Below, piece after piece: positions 1-8,817 of a stretch of DNA of 64,000 nucleotides; within the stretch, counting starts at the first letter, position 1; every line of letters starts with the position of its first letter. Source of the DNA: Haematobia irritans. Lineage: Eukaryota > Arthropoda > Insecta > Diptera > Muscidae. Below the pieces are notes generated by a model. It made no database searches and had not been told where the DNA came from. It was given only the letters and a program-made list of their open reading frames with translations. Both the position numbers and the translations under genes were made by a program. The DNA lies in NCBI RefSeq assembly GCF_050003625.1, contig NC_134398.1:21490622-21554621 (forward strand), given 5' to 3'.

Positions 1-1
1 T

Positions 2-121
2 CTAACACAGCAATGGGACAAGAAAATATTACCCAAAAAACGGGACCATGCCAACGAAGGTAGTGCGAACAATGGACCAGGTAACAATTGTAAAAAACGT
101 CCTCGTCTGGAAGCTGAGTAA
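2..121 (+). CDS. C-terminal end of an unidentified protein (5' part outside window)
   Basis: The second forward frame is open from the window edge to a TAA at 119-121, giving about 39 residues. The tail is hydrophilic, has two basic clusters (KKR and KKRPR) and ends in RLEAE, as in a nuclear protein with a C-terminal localisation signal. An AATAAA signal follows 113 bp after the stop, as expected for a last exon. It converges on the gene at 2331-2890, which is read from the other strand. I cannot name the protein. The open frame is short enough to be chance, but codon texture, basic tail and poly(A) signal together favour a real terminal exon. Confidence 0.55.
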   Translation, partial: LTQQWDKKILPKKRDHANEGSANNGPGNNCKKRPRLEAE

Positions 122-233
122 AAAATTAAAGAGTATAAGTAATTTCGAATTAGATACTAGCTGGCTGGAGTGAAATTATGAGATGAATGTGAAAAGAGCT
201 TGCAAATTAAAGAGTTGGCACACAATCTTCTTT

Positions 234-239
234 AATAAA
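234..239 (+). promoter_or_regulatory. Poly(A) signal AATAAA
   Basis: An exact AATAAA lies 113 bp after the stop codon at 119-121. It is the likely polyadenylation signal for the partial gene at the left edge. Confidence 0.5.
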
Positions 240-741
240 AAACACATACAATATTAAAATGATTTTTTAAGTTGTGTGTTTCCTCAATTTGTGACAAGCG
301 CATCTTGATTGTTTTTTAAGTTTGTTTTCTTTTTTTTCATTTTCAACCATTGTCTTTTCGTGAATTAATCATTAATTTAACGTACAATAGAATATAAAAT
401 TTGAATAATTTCGAATTACTTTAATATTTATAATTTTTTTTAATAAAAAAAAAAATAATATCTAAACTGAGTTTTTATTAGTTTCAGACTTGACGTCAAA
501 ACATAAGGTTTGGTTGTAGGAAAAAAAATTTTTTTAGGACGAATTTATTTGGTTTTATCAATTTCTGTGCAATAAAATCCATCTTCGAAAATGTAAGTGC
601 CCTTTTATAACCTTAACTACCATGTGGTTGAAGGTATAATAACATTGCATCGGATTGAACAAGGAATAGAAAAGTTGAAAATCATCTTTGTGTAGAAAGA
701 GCCCATCTTAGGTAATCTTCAAAATCGACATTAATTTCAAA
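240..741. other. AT-rich intergenic DNA, no gene seen
   Basis: Poly-A and poly-T runs and short low-complexity stretches lie between the left-edge gene and the first AATTAA-rich repeat. No open frame, RNA gene or clear repeat end was recognised. Confidence 0.4.
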
Positions 742-1677
742 GTACACTCGAAAAATTTTTTTTCTGATTCAATTACAAAATTAATTGATCCAATTCATTT
801 TTTAATTGAAATACCTTCAATCACGAAAATGATAGTATCAATCACAGTTTCAATTGAGCATCAAAACATACTTGATTAAAAATTACTTGATTTCAATTAT
901 TTTTAATTGATGTTGGTTTGTAAAATTGAATTAATTTTTTAATTAAAAAGACACAATTTTTAATATATGTACTATATTTCAATCACTTGCTAGTACTCTT
1001 TTTAATCCTTTTAAGTTTGATTCAAAAATTAATAGTTTAAAAAAAATTGATTAGGAATTTAAAAACAAAATCCCATAATTTTTTAACTGTCCTACTTTTC
1101 CCAGTTTGATTAAAATGTTAATTGTACCAATTAATTTTTTAAAATTTCAATCATTGACTTAATGTTTCCAGTTTAATTAAATGTATAAATTAATTTTTTA
1201 ATTGAAAAAGTTTTCAACTTCAATCAACTTTTTAATTGGGAATATATTGGTGACAATTTTAACCAAAAGAGGAAAAGTATGCTTGTCAAATTTATTTGGG
1301 CAAAGCCCTATAGACTGCAAGATGGTTGGATGTACAGCTGTTTCGGAATTACCACATTCCTCATCAGCATCCTCTACTCCAAAAACAAACCCAGCCAACT
1401 ACATTCAAATCGATGATTTGAATTTGGCAAAGGAAAAGAGATATGCTTGCAAATTTGTTTAGGCAGTAGCCGACTATGAAACCTTTTTGCGCAAGGTTCA
1501 CTTTGGGTTGAGTGAATTAACCAAATTTATTCTGATAATTGGTTGATAGTTTTGCTGCAAGTAGAGGATGCTGATGAGGAGTGTGGTAATTCCGAAACAT
1601 GTGTACATCCAACCATCTTGCAGTCTATAGGGCTTTGCCCAAATAAATTTGACAAGTAGTTTTTTTTTTCTGTGTAC
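742..1677. repeat. AATTAA-rich MITE-like element, long diverged copy
   Basis: The segment is made of variants of AATTAATTTTTTAATTGA, the texture of the element at 57174-57459. It opens with GTACACTCGAAAAATTTTTT at 742 and closes with TTTTTTTTTTCTGTGTAC near 1677, so the outer ends are roughly inverted copies. Similar GTGTG/CACAC-ended copies occur at 56797 and 61366. The palindrome at 1282-1656 occupies its right half. It carries no coding frame. End positions are approximate. Confidence 0.5.
1282..1656. repeat. Long inverted repeat (96-bp arms, 183-bp loop)
   Basis: Bases 1282-1377 and 1561-1656 are near-perfect reverse complements, with a short mismatch run in the middle of the arms. The arms begin CTTGTCAAATTTATTTGG and end CATCCTCTAC. 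One arm plus part of the loop recurs at 58366-58480 inside a minisatellite block, so this is a dispersed fold-back element and not a local accident. It has no coding content. Confidence 0.8.
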
Positions 1678-2252
1678 GATTTTAACATTTTAGTTTGATT
1701 CAGCAAAACTAATACATGTTTAAGGGTAATCGATTTTTAAAATAGCAAAAACAACAAATTTCTTTGATGAATTAATGATTTTTTAGGAGAGGAGATAATT
1801 CCAATGAGTCACCATGGAAAGCTAAAGTGGTTCATTGGTTAGAATTTTCGTCTTACATAGATATGTATGGTTTCTATCCTAGTTCAGGCCGAACATTAAA
1901 CAACTTTTCAACGGTGGATACTGAAAGATACCTTATATGGATTCACACCATGCAAATTTAGCTCTTAAAAACTAAGAAACCTCATCATTGAGCTAAAAAA
2001 AGAATCCGACAGCATACCTCCCTATGGTATAATGCTGGACAACTCATATGGATGGGTCAAAAACGGTTCGCTAGAACTGAGATTTATAATCATGATTTAT
2101 AAGTAGTTCATTGCGAGTTTTTATGAAATCTCGCAATGCCAATTCAATTATAAGAATTAGATTTTTAAATTTAATTTCAACAACACTGACCTATTAAAAA
2201 AAATACTTTTTAAAAATCCTCCAATTTCCGGCATCTTAAATTGTTTTACTAA
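1678..2252. other. Intergenic DNA, no gene seen
   Basis: Unique-looking AT-rich sequence between the fold-back repeat and the 3' end of the ND-B22 gene. No RNA gene, transposon end or credible coding frame was found. Confidence 0.4.
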
Positions 2253-2263
2253 TTTATTTTATT
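2253..2263 (-). promoter_or_regulatory. Overlapping poly(A) signals for the ND-B22 gene
   Basis: TTTATTTTATT on the forward strand gives two AATAAA copies on the reverse strand. They lie about 70 bp beyond the stop codon at 2331-2333. Confidence 0.5.
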
Positions 2264-2330
2264 CACATCATTCCAATGACGCCCTCATCGATGATTTTAC
2301 CATATTAACTAACAACATATTCTACGCTGA

Positions 2331-2890
2331 CTAATGGTGCAAGTCTTTGGGATCAGGTTTTCCATATTGTTGTTCCCACCAAGCAACGAACTCTTTCTTG
2401 CGTTGTTCACGTTGAGCAAAGAATTCTGGATACTGAGCCTTTTCCAAAGGATGCCAATAGTCCAAAACCCAATCTGGGGGTTCTACATCACGCTCGAAGG
2501 CACATCCTCCAGGGCTGTTGGCCTCTGAAATGGGAATTCAATAGTTTTTGTTTTAGGGAAATCGATTCTCAAGACCTACGTTTAATGGGTTGGTAATGTT
2601 GGGTATTGAAGAGTTCCTGTTCCCCTGCTGCCAAGAGTTTTGCTGCTTTGGCCATGTCAGATACATTGCGATTCTCTTCGAAACGTTGACGAAGTTGAAC
2701 AGCCCTATAGCGGTAAATTTCTCTAATGGAATGGAGGAAAGCCGTAAATTACATAACCTTTTGCCTTTCACTGTGGAAACATTATTTTTACAAACCTGCG
2801 ATCATACCAGGCTTCGCAATTACGCAAAGCCCTCTTGTAGAGGCTTTGCACGCGACGAGTATGTGTAATTATACCATTGGGTATACTCAT
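2331..2890 (-). CDS. NDUFB9: NADH dehydrogenase 1 beta subcomplex subunit 9 (B22), three exons
   Basis: Complete gene: join of 2796-2890, 2580-2722 and 2331-2524 on the reverse strand, coding for 143 aa. Introns are 73 bp (2723-2795) and 55 bp (2525-2579) with GT/AG ends, and all phases fit. The product is an accessory, non-catalytic subunit of mitochondrial respiratory complex I, a LYR-family protein of the inner-membrane arm. Exon 1 carries the LYR-type helix VQSLYKRALRNCEAW, very like the mammalian protein. Exon 2 gives YRYRAVQLRQRFEENRNVSD. Exon 3 has the family signatures SPGG, ERDVEPPDWVLDYWHPLEKA and FAQREQRKKEF and ends at DPKDLHH. The start Met sits ahead of SIPNGIITHTRRV. Length is close to insect orthologues and shorter than human, which has a longer C-terminus. 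No lesions are seen. In Drosophila nomenclature this is ND-B22. Confidence 0.95.
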
Positions 2891-3596
2891 CGTGAGGACT
2901 TTTAGAATTCTTGTCGTGGTCTCCAATAAAATATTTCTGCTACAAATAGTTGTGACGGAAAACAGATGTTCTACAATGCCAGGGTTGTCTAAATATTTTC
3001 AAAGGCTATACCTAATTATTTTACGTTTTTGAAAACGTAAATTTTCATTAGGTTGAACAGATAAGGAAGCCTCACATCACATGAGGGTCCAATCTGTTGG
3101 GTGCTATACAGTGTTGCCAATTTGGTGCTTTTAGCACCAAATTTAGTGCTTTTTGATGTCTAAGAAGCACCAAATTGCCTTTTTGGTGCCTTTTCAAAAA
3201 AAGCACCAACTTGGTGCTTTCTGGCATTTTCATTTAGCGCTTTGGGTGTTTTTTTTATTTTGAACAGTATTAAGTTTAATTGATACAAAAATTTTGATTA
3301 GACTTTCAAGAGCCGAAGAAACTCAAATTTATTGCCAAATATAGAATTTGATTGTTATAAAGTTGGTATTGATTATTTTTTAATTAATATTGTTATTTAG
3401 GGTATTCTGTAGGAAAGTCGAGCGATGAGTCTCGAATTTTTTAATTTGGTAAAGATGTCATTAAAAACGTTTGTATTAAATTCACAAAAGCACGCACAAA
3501 TGAAATAAGCAATCGACTCTTTCCATATATTAATATTTTGAAAGTTCAAAAACTGATCAAAATGAATTGGACGAAAGCATTTAAACTGATCAAGGT

Positions 3597-4081
3597 ACAC
3601 TGAAAAAACAGTGAACCCACCAGGAAGAAAAATTTCGGTTAATTTTAGAAAATTTTGAATATTTTTAGAAAATGTTAACTAAATAGTATAACAAACGCTG
3701 GCATCACGCCGATGTCATAAAAATAAGTAAATATTTTTCGACAAATTCAAGAAAATTTATTAGACTTAATTAGTTTTTTTCACTTGTTAAAGAAAATTTT
3801 GTAGTTTGAAGGAAAAAATTGGAGTTGAAAATTGCAAGAATGTGTTTAGTGACATACAAAGTTCATGATGAACGCATTTGTAGTAAAATTTACAAATTTA
3901 AAGAAATATTGAACTATTTTGTGGAAGACACGAATTTAGTTAATCTTTATCCTTCATTTGTCTAACGTACACAAAAAATTATTAGAGTAGAAGAAACTCT
4001 CTCCAAACATAATAATTCCATGAACTACAATAAAGTTAAATTGGCTTTAGTGAAATAGAGAGTTCACTTTTTTTTGAGTGT
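3597..4081. mobile_element. MITE with 20-bp inverted ends, nested in the hAT
   Basis: Left end ACACTGAAAAAACAGTGAAC (3597-3616) and right end GTTCACTTTTTTTTGAGTGT (4062-4081) are inverted copies with two mismatches. The 485-bp interior is AT-rich and non-coding. The duplication at its borders is unclear (possibly TA or GTA), so the superfamily is left open. A similar ACACTCAAAAAAA start occurs alone near 25004. Confidence 0.65.
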
Positions 4082-4106
4082 GTATACTTGAATAGCGGTT
4101 CCTAAT

Positions 4107-4314
4107 GGTGAGTACTAAGTTTGAGTTTTGCCGCTAAAGTGAAAACTATATCAGTAAAAATGGGCATATTTGCTGCAAATTTTATTATAACTTGATGGGG
4201 AGTAGCCAAAAGCAAATTTTCACAAAGTTTGTATTCCTTAAAATTATTTATTAAAGGAATGTTATTGTGAAAAAATGACTATTTTAGCGGCTAAACTCGA
4301 TCTTAATACCCACC
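4107..4314. mobile_element. Short MITE with about 35-bp inverted ends
   Basis: The left end GGTGAGTACTAAG, then GAGTTTTGCCGCTAAAG, mirrors the right end TTTTAGCGGCTAAACTCG, then CTTAATACCCACC. About 80 percent of positions match across the arms. At 208 bp and without coding capacity, it is a typical miniature element. It lies inside the 3109-4471 hAT-like element, directly after the previous MITE. Confidence 0.65.
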
Positions 4315-5053
4315 TTAACTTCTTAAAATTCAATTCACAAAAGTTCTATAACACATCTTTTTTTTATTTTTAAGTAGAGCATGTAATTTTCGATTTTGTG
4401 GTGGAAGGTGGTATGTTAGAATTTATAACATATTTTTGGTGCTTTTTGGCCTTGGGGAGTTGGCAACACTGGTGCTATATATACCGATTTATGTTCCCAT
4501 ATACATATATTTATTTATACTTAGGGTAAATCTGACCCCATCTGGACAAAATATGTTAGAGTTGTGCAAAAACTATAGACTATAAAATTTATTTGGCTAA
4601 TGCCCTAGGGTGTAACACAATGTTAGTAAAAAATATGGGAAATATATAAATCAGAACCAATTTAGAGCCATATTGGCAAACGGGTATTTATGATTTATCG
4701 GTTGATAAATATGTATTAGAAAATGTGGGTATTTTGGCCATTTTTACCCCAATCGGAAAAACATATATATGGAAGCTATATCTAAATCTGAAACGATTTT
4801 AATAGAATTTAGCACACTTGACTTCACTATTAATTGTACTTCTAGTGCAAAATTTTAAGCTAATTGGGGTAAAACTCTGGCTTTTGGGGCAATATAAGTG
4901 CATATCGGGCGAAAGATATATATGGGAGTTATATCTAAATCTGAACCGATTTCAATAAAAATCTGGCCTACTTGACTATAGTACTAATTGTTCTCCTTGT
5001 GCAAAATTTCAAGCAAATAGGGGTAAAACTTTGGTTTCTGAGGCCATATAAGT

Positions 5054-5610
5054 CCCCTACGGGAAATGCAACAACCAAAGGAGCTGTACAGGACTAGTCC
5101 CTGGTGTGTATGGACTAGTGCCAGTTCTGGTCAACACGTACGGAAGGGACCAGTCACTTTAACAAGGGGTTTTCATTGACGGGGTAAATTTACACTTTAG
5201 AACACGCCTTGGACTAATTCCAAAGGGCACGTCCTGGGACAATTTAGCAGGAGCACACCATAGACAGGTCCACTCTCAGACAAACACTTAGAAATCTGTT
5301 TCATTTTAGGCTTCCGAATCGCATTCGAAATGAAAAACAAAAACTTTTTATATATGTCAAACAATAGGTTATTCATTTCATTTTATTTAACAACACAGTA
5401 AGCCTTCGTGGCCAATATATCGTATTGTTCTTAAAAATAGTTATTCTGATATTATTTCACTAAATGTATAGATCCAATAAGATTTTAATATCAAGCTAGT
5501 ACGGGAATCAATAAATTACGACTATTTCAAAATAGCAACTAACTGGAGCTCCGGTACCAGTTCTGCAATAGGTCCATCAGTGGCAATTTGCACCAATTTC
5601 CCGTAGCGGA
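5054..5610. mobile_element. Element with CTACGGGAAA inverted ends, inserted in composite repeat
   Basis: Left end CCCCTACGGGAAATG and right end ATTTCCCGTAGCGG are inverted copies. Removing it joins ATAAGTCC to TCCATATCGGGC and restores the composite-repeat unit seen elsewhere as ATAAGTGCATATCGGGC. The flank duplication is short (3 bp, TCC) or ambiguous. The interior includes GGTACCAGTTCTGC and has no coding frame. A related sequence lies at about 22310-22710. Confidence 0.6.
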
Positions 5611-5899
5611 TCCATATCGGGCGAATGATATATATGGTAGCTATATCTAAATCTGAACCGATTTGTTTCAAAATCAATAGGGTGCTATTCTGACCCAAAA
5701 CAGAAACTTGTGCCACATTCGATTGGACTAAAACTGCGATCTGAACTTTGATCACAAAAATGTGTTCACAGACAGACGGACATGGCTATATCGACGCAGG
5801 AACCCGCCCTGAGCAATATCGCCAAAGACATCATATGTCTATCTCGTCTCCTTGTGTGTATTGCAAACATATGCACTAATTTATAATAAACGTTTTGGT

Positions 5900-6561
5900 T
5901 GATTGATTACATAACGCCAAAAGCATATGCCCTCTTAGCTTTGATCAGACGACCCCATACAGAATTTCAAGATCCTTATGTGAAGATTTGCTTAAGTCCA
6001 CTTAATTTTACTGAGCCACTTACACCCTATGAGCATCGATGTAAGTTGATTCATTTACCAACATTAAAATATCGAAGACTTCTGCAATGCATTTCATTCT
6101 TATGTAAATATGGAGCCACCGTGGTGCAATGGTTAGCATGCCCGCCTTGCATACACAAGGTCGTGGGTTCGATTCCAGCTACGACCGAACACCAAAAAGT
6201 TTTTTAGCGGTGGATTATCCCACCTCAGTAATGCTGGTGACATTTCTGAGGGTTTCAAAGCTTCTCTAAGTGGTTTCACTGCAATGTGGAACGCCGTTCG
6301 GACTCGGCTATAAAAAGGAGGTCCCTTGTCATTGAGCTTAACATGGAATCGTGCAGCACTCAGTGATAAGAGAGAAGTTCACCACTGTGGTATCACAATG
6401 GACTGGATAGTCTAAGTGAGCCTGATACATCGGGCTGCCACATAACCTAACCTAACCTAACCTTATGTAAATTTATATGTGACACTTTAGCTTGTCCTTA
6501 TATTCTTAAGAAGAGATAAGATTTCACGCATCATACCGAAATATGAGTATGAAATTTTGAA
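5900..6561 (+). pseudogene. LINE reverse-transcriptase C-terminal remnant, split by a SINE
   Basis: Frame from 5905 reads AYALLALIRRPHTEFQDPYV, then PLTPYEHRCKLIHLPTLKYR. This is the conserved region just after the reverse transcriptase of jockey-type non-LTR retrotransposons (LPPYE-R-LL-LP-L-RR pattern). The central 'EY-S-VW-P' part is missing, so it is internally deleted. The frame stops making sense at the SINE (6113) but resumes after it in the same phase as LCKFICDTLACPYILKKR. It is a dead fragment that predates the SINE. Recognition is from motif memory; exact LINE clade not assigned. Confidence 0.65.
6110..6462 (+). mobile_element. tRNA-derived SINE, full-length reference copy
   Basis: The head is tRNA-like, with TGGTGCAATGGTTAGCATG as an A-box-like region and a perfect B box, GGTTCGATTCC, so it is a candidate pol III promoter. 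The body contains AACACCAAAAAGTTTT, GGCTATAAAAAGGAGGTCCC and CACTCAGTGATAAGAGAG. The tail is (CCTAA)n. A 10-bp target duplication TTATGTAAAT flanks it (6100-6109 and 6463-6472). It is inserted in the LINE remnant. It serves here as the reference for the partial copies elsewhere in the window. Confidence 0.9.
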
Positions 6562-6582
6562 GTTTTTGAAAGTTTGAATTTG

Positions 6583-6662
6583 AATTTCCGTCGAAACGGG
6601 GATTGAACACACGATCCTTTGTATGCGAGGCGGGTATGCTAACCATTGCACCATAATGCAAT
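6583..6662 (-). repeat. tRNA-like SINE head fragment
   Basis: Read on the reverse strand this gives TGGTGCAATGGTTAGCATAC and GTGTTCAATCCCC, a diverged version of the SINE head at 6113 without the body. It could also be an old tRNA pseudogene. No acceptor stem pairing was convincing. Confidence 0.5.
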
Positions 6663-7310
6663 ATATATAAAATTAAAAAGTGCATTGAAAAAAATATGTC
6701 ATTGCAGTTTATAGCACTAAAATTGTCATATCTTACTTGAAAGCAAGCTTTATTAACCCTTGTGCACTCCTTGGGTCAATTTGACCCCACATTGATTTTA
6801 AAACGTAATTTTTATTCCTTTAGTTATTGGATATTTTTTGAAACTTTTATATATCCATTACAGGGACGAAATGTATGTTTTTAGAAAATAATATTAAAAA
6901 TAAAATATTTCCATAATTCGCTATAATAATCCGCACGTGGAAATGGCACTTATCCAAGGAGTGCACAAGGGTTGATAGGCATTTGACACTCCCAGCTCTG
7001 AGAATGTTTGCATTTCCAGTTGTACTGTATATTACTTTCAACACATACAGTACAAGTGTTTTATTCAACTACGGAGGTTTGTAAAAACATTTCGCAAAAG
7101 ATTGGACATAGTAATTATACTTACGTAAAATATATTATTTGTTATATGTGTGTTATGATTCCTGTCAGAAATTAGGGGTAAGTTAAGTAAATATATACGA
7201 CGTTTAATTTCCTCTCATGTTTATATACCAAACAATGCAAAGCCATTTACAGAGATAGACTAGTATTGCCAACTTATCGGAAAGAAAGATATTTCAGTGT
7301 TATCACCAAA
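6663..7310. other. Upstream region of the ankyrin gene
   Basis: AT-rich sequence with no transposon ends recognised. The phrase AACCCTTGTGCACTCCTTGG at 6755 recurs inverted near 6955 (CCAAGGAGTGCACAAGGGTT), so a roughly 220-bp inverted-repeat element lies at about 6755-6974. No TATA box is evident near the proposed start at 7311. Confidence 0.4.
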
Positions 7311-8290
7311 ATGGATGCGCAAAACTGTAGGCGTATGTAAATGCGTGTTTCAAAGTGAAGATTTTATTTTATTGTCGTTACTTTTAAATGCATCTTTTGG
7401 GGTTATTACAACCATTTTGGTCTGGCCGAGTTTTGTACTGATGACTTTAACAGATCTTATTCACTTCAATTTCAGTAGCACTATGTCTCAAATATCGCCC
7501 ACTGCTAGTCAAGAGTCTCAACGACAAACTGATACACCATCGCCAAATACCACAACTTCAACACCTCTATCTACACCGAATTCACTGCATTCCTCCAGCT
7601 TTCTTCATGACCCCTCAGTTGCTGCGACTGGAAAACATAAATCTGCTTTTCTACCATATCGGCCTCAAGCTACAGTCCTTACTAATCTCCAAAGGGGTAA
7701 TACAGAAGCCACTTTTTGTCCAGTCGAAGTAAAATTATCATTCCACGAAAGGGCTGGCCAAGGTGAATTAACGGATGAACAAATATCTCAGCAAAAATTA
7801 ATTAATATCGATTTTAAAGATGCTTCCGGCTTTACACCACTGCATTGGGTAAAGTATATGAGTATAGTATTTTATGAAATATTTATTGATTTATAAATAT
7901 TATTTTTCAATTTCCTTTAAGGCTTGCTATTATGGACAATTGGCCACCGTACAATCTTTAGTAGAGGCAGGGGCCAGCATTAATGAAGAAGCACCCGAAA
8001 TGGTTACTCCTTTAATATTGGCAGCATCTGGAGGACATCATGAAATCGTTCGCTTGCTATTAGACAAAGGTGCCGATTATACACATATGGATATAGTGGG
8101 GAACACATCGCTCATGTATGCTGCTGCAGGGAATCATCCTCATACGTGTAACGAACTATTATCGAGAGATCCCGATATGACGGCAACCAATGAAAATGGT
8201 GATACAGCCTATTCACTATCAATAGAGAATGGTTCGACATTAGCTCAAGCTGTTTTGGAGCAATATTTAACAGCAATTTTATCACTTTAA
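7311..8290 (+). CDS. Ankyrin-repeat protein, ANKRA2/RFXANK family, three exons
   Basis: Proposed join of 7311-7336, 7476-7848 and 7922-8290, coding for 255 aa; human RFXANK is of similar length. The first ATG (MDAQNCRR) has a good fly context, CAAAATGG. Its donor GTAAAT joins in phase to an acceptor TTCAATTTCAG. If that exon is only 5' UTR, translation would start at 7483 (MSQISPT). The 73-bp second intron falls after GFTPLHW. The N-terminal third is Ser/Thr/Pro-rich and disordered. From about residue 127 there are four ankyrin repeats: GFTPLHWACYYGQLATVQSL, TPLILAASGGHHEIVRLLLD, NTSLMYAAAGNHPHTCNELL and GDTAYSLSIENG. The protein ends in LEQYLTAILSL. In vertebrates these repeats bind PxLPxI/L peptides of RFX factors and class IIa HDACs, giving a chromatin or transcription role. 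That role is inferred by homology. Weak poly(A) signals ATTAAA follow at 8290 and 8312. Confidence 0.88.
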
Positions 8291-8317
8291 TTAAATTATT
8301 GAAAGAATTTAATTAAA

Positions 8318-8817
8318 CTAGTTTTTTTGTTTGTTTGTTTTTTTACTGTGGTCCGTGTTAACCTAACCTAATTTGTTTATTTGACATGTAGATATCTCCT
8401 TCAAAGATTTCATAATGGTTTCATATCGGATTAGGATACACTTATAGGTCTTCCCAAAATTTTCCAAATTACCAAAGTAACGGCTTTTAGAGCATCTCTC
8501 ATTATGCGTCTATGTAGAAACAATTCTATTGTACATATATATGATTCCATAAGATCTTGGCACTTGTATTAATTCTGACTTTAGTTAAAAACTCAAAATT
8601 CCACACATTATGTGCTTATCGCTTCAAAATCTTTTTCCTTGTGAGGAAAGACTACACAATTTTATGATGACGTACAGACGTTTGAGAGCCAGTGTTTTTA
8701 TACATGGGCTAGGTAGTAAAGTAAATATAGATTGAAAATTTGGTTTGTATTCGCCTCTAGTTTAACAGCTTTGTTCCATCCAGCGAAAAAAATGTTTTAT
8801 GATAATCGAGATTAAAA
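8318..8817. other. Intergenic DNA, no gene seen
   Basis: Begins with T-rich sequence and a short AACCTAACCTAA tract at about 8360 that resembles a SINE tail without a body. The rest is unique-looking AT-rich DNA. Confidence 0.4.

Larger units (their letters stand above)
3109..4471. mobile_element. Non-autonomous hAT-like element, TIR CAGTGTTGCCAA
   Basis: The ends CAGTGTTGCCAA (3109-3120) and TTGGCAACACTG (4460-4471) are exact inverted copies. They are flanked by a perfect 8-bp duplication, GTGCTATA (3101-3108 and 4472-4479), diagnostic of hAT-type insertion. Subterminal DNA repeats the motif TTGGTGC many times. A weak frame at 3417-3600, with one internal stop, contains KARTNEISNRLFPYINILKV. 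It has the feel of a decayed hAT transposase fragment, but this is only a guess. Two smaller MITEs (3597-4081 and 4107-4314) are nested inside. The host sequence is composite repeat copy 1. Confidence 0.85.
3050..5888 (+). repeat. Composite dispersed repeat, copy 1 (interrupted)
   Basis: Made of imperfect tandem units of about 150-190 bp around GATATATATGGGAGCTATAT and CTGAACCGATTT (around 4730, 4910 and 5625). It ends in a tract shared with copy 2: CAGACGGACA, then CAAAGACATCATATGTCT, then TTGCAAACATATGCACTAA. Copy 2 lies at 8818-9951. Two insertions split this copy: a hAT-like element at 3109-4471 and a CTACGGGAAA-ended element at 5054-5610. The left boundary is uncertain because the head resembles copy 2 only weakly. 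It has no coding capacity. I know this texture from calyptrate fly genomes but cannot name the class. Confidence 0.65.

Noticed and set aside
5522..5755. Reverse frame of 77 codons in the composite repeat
   Set aside because: It crosses the right border of the CTACGGGAAA-ended insertion and therefore joins unrelated sequences.
6113..6185. tRNA gene in the SINE head (also at 9004, 27990, 57051)
   Set aside because: The A- and B-box-like parts are present, but the acceptor stem does not pair and the sequence continues into the SINE body in each copy.
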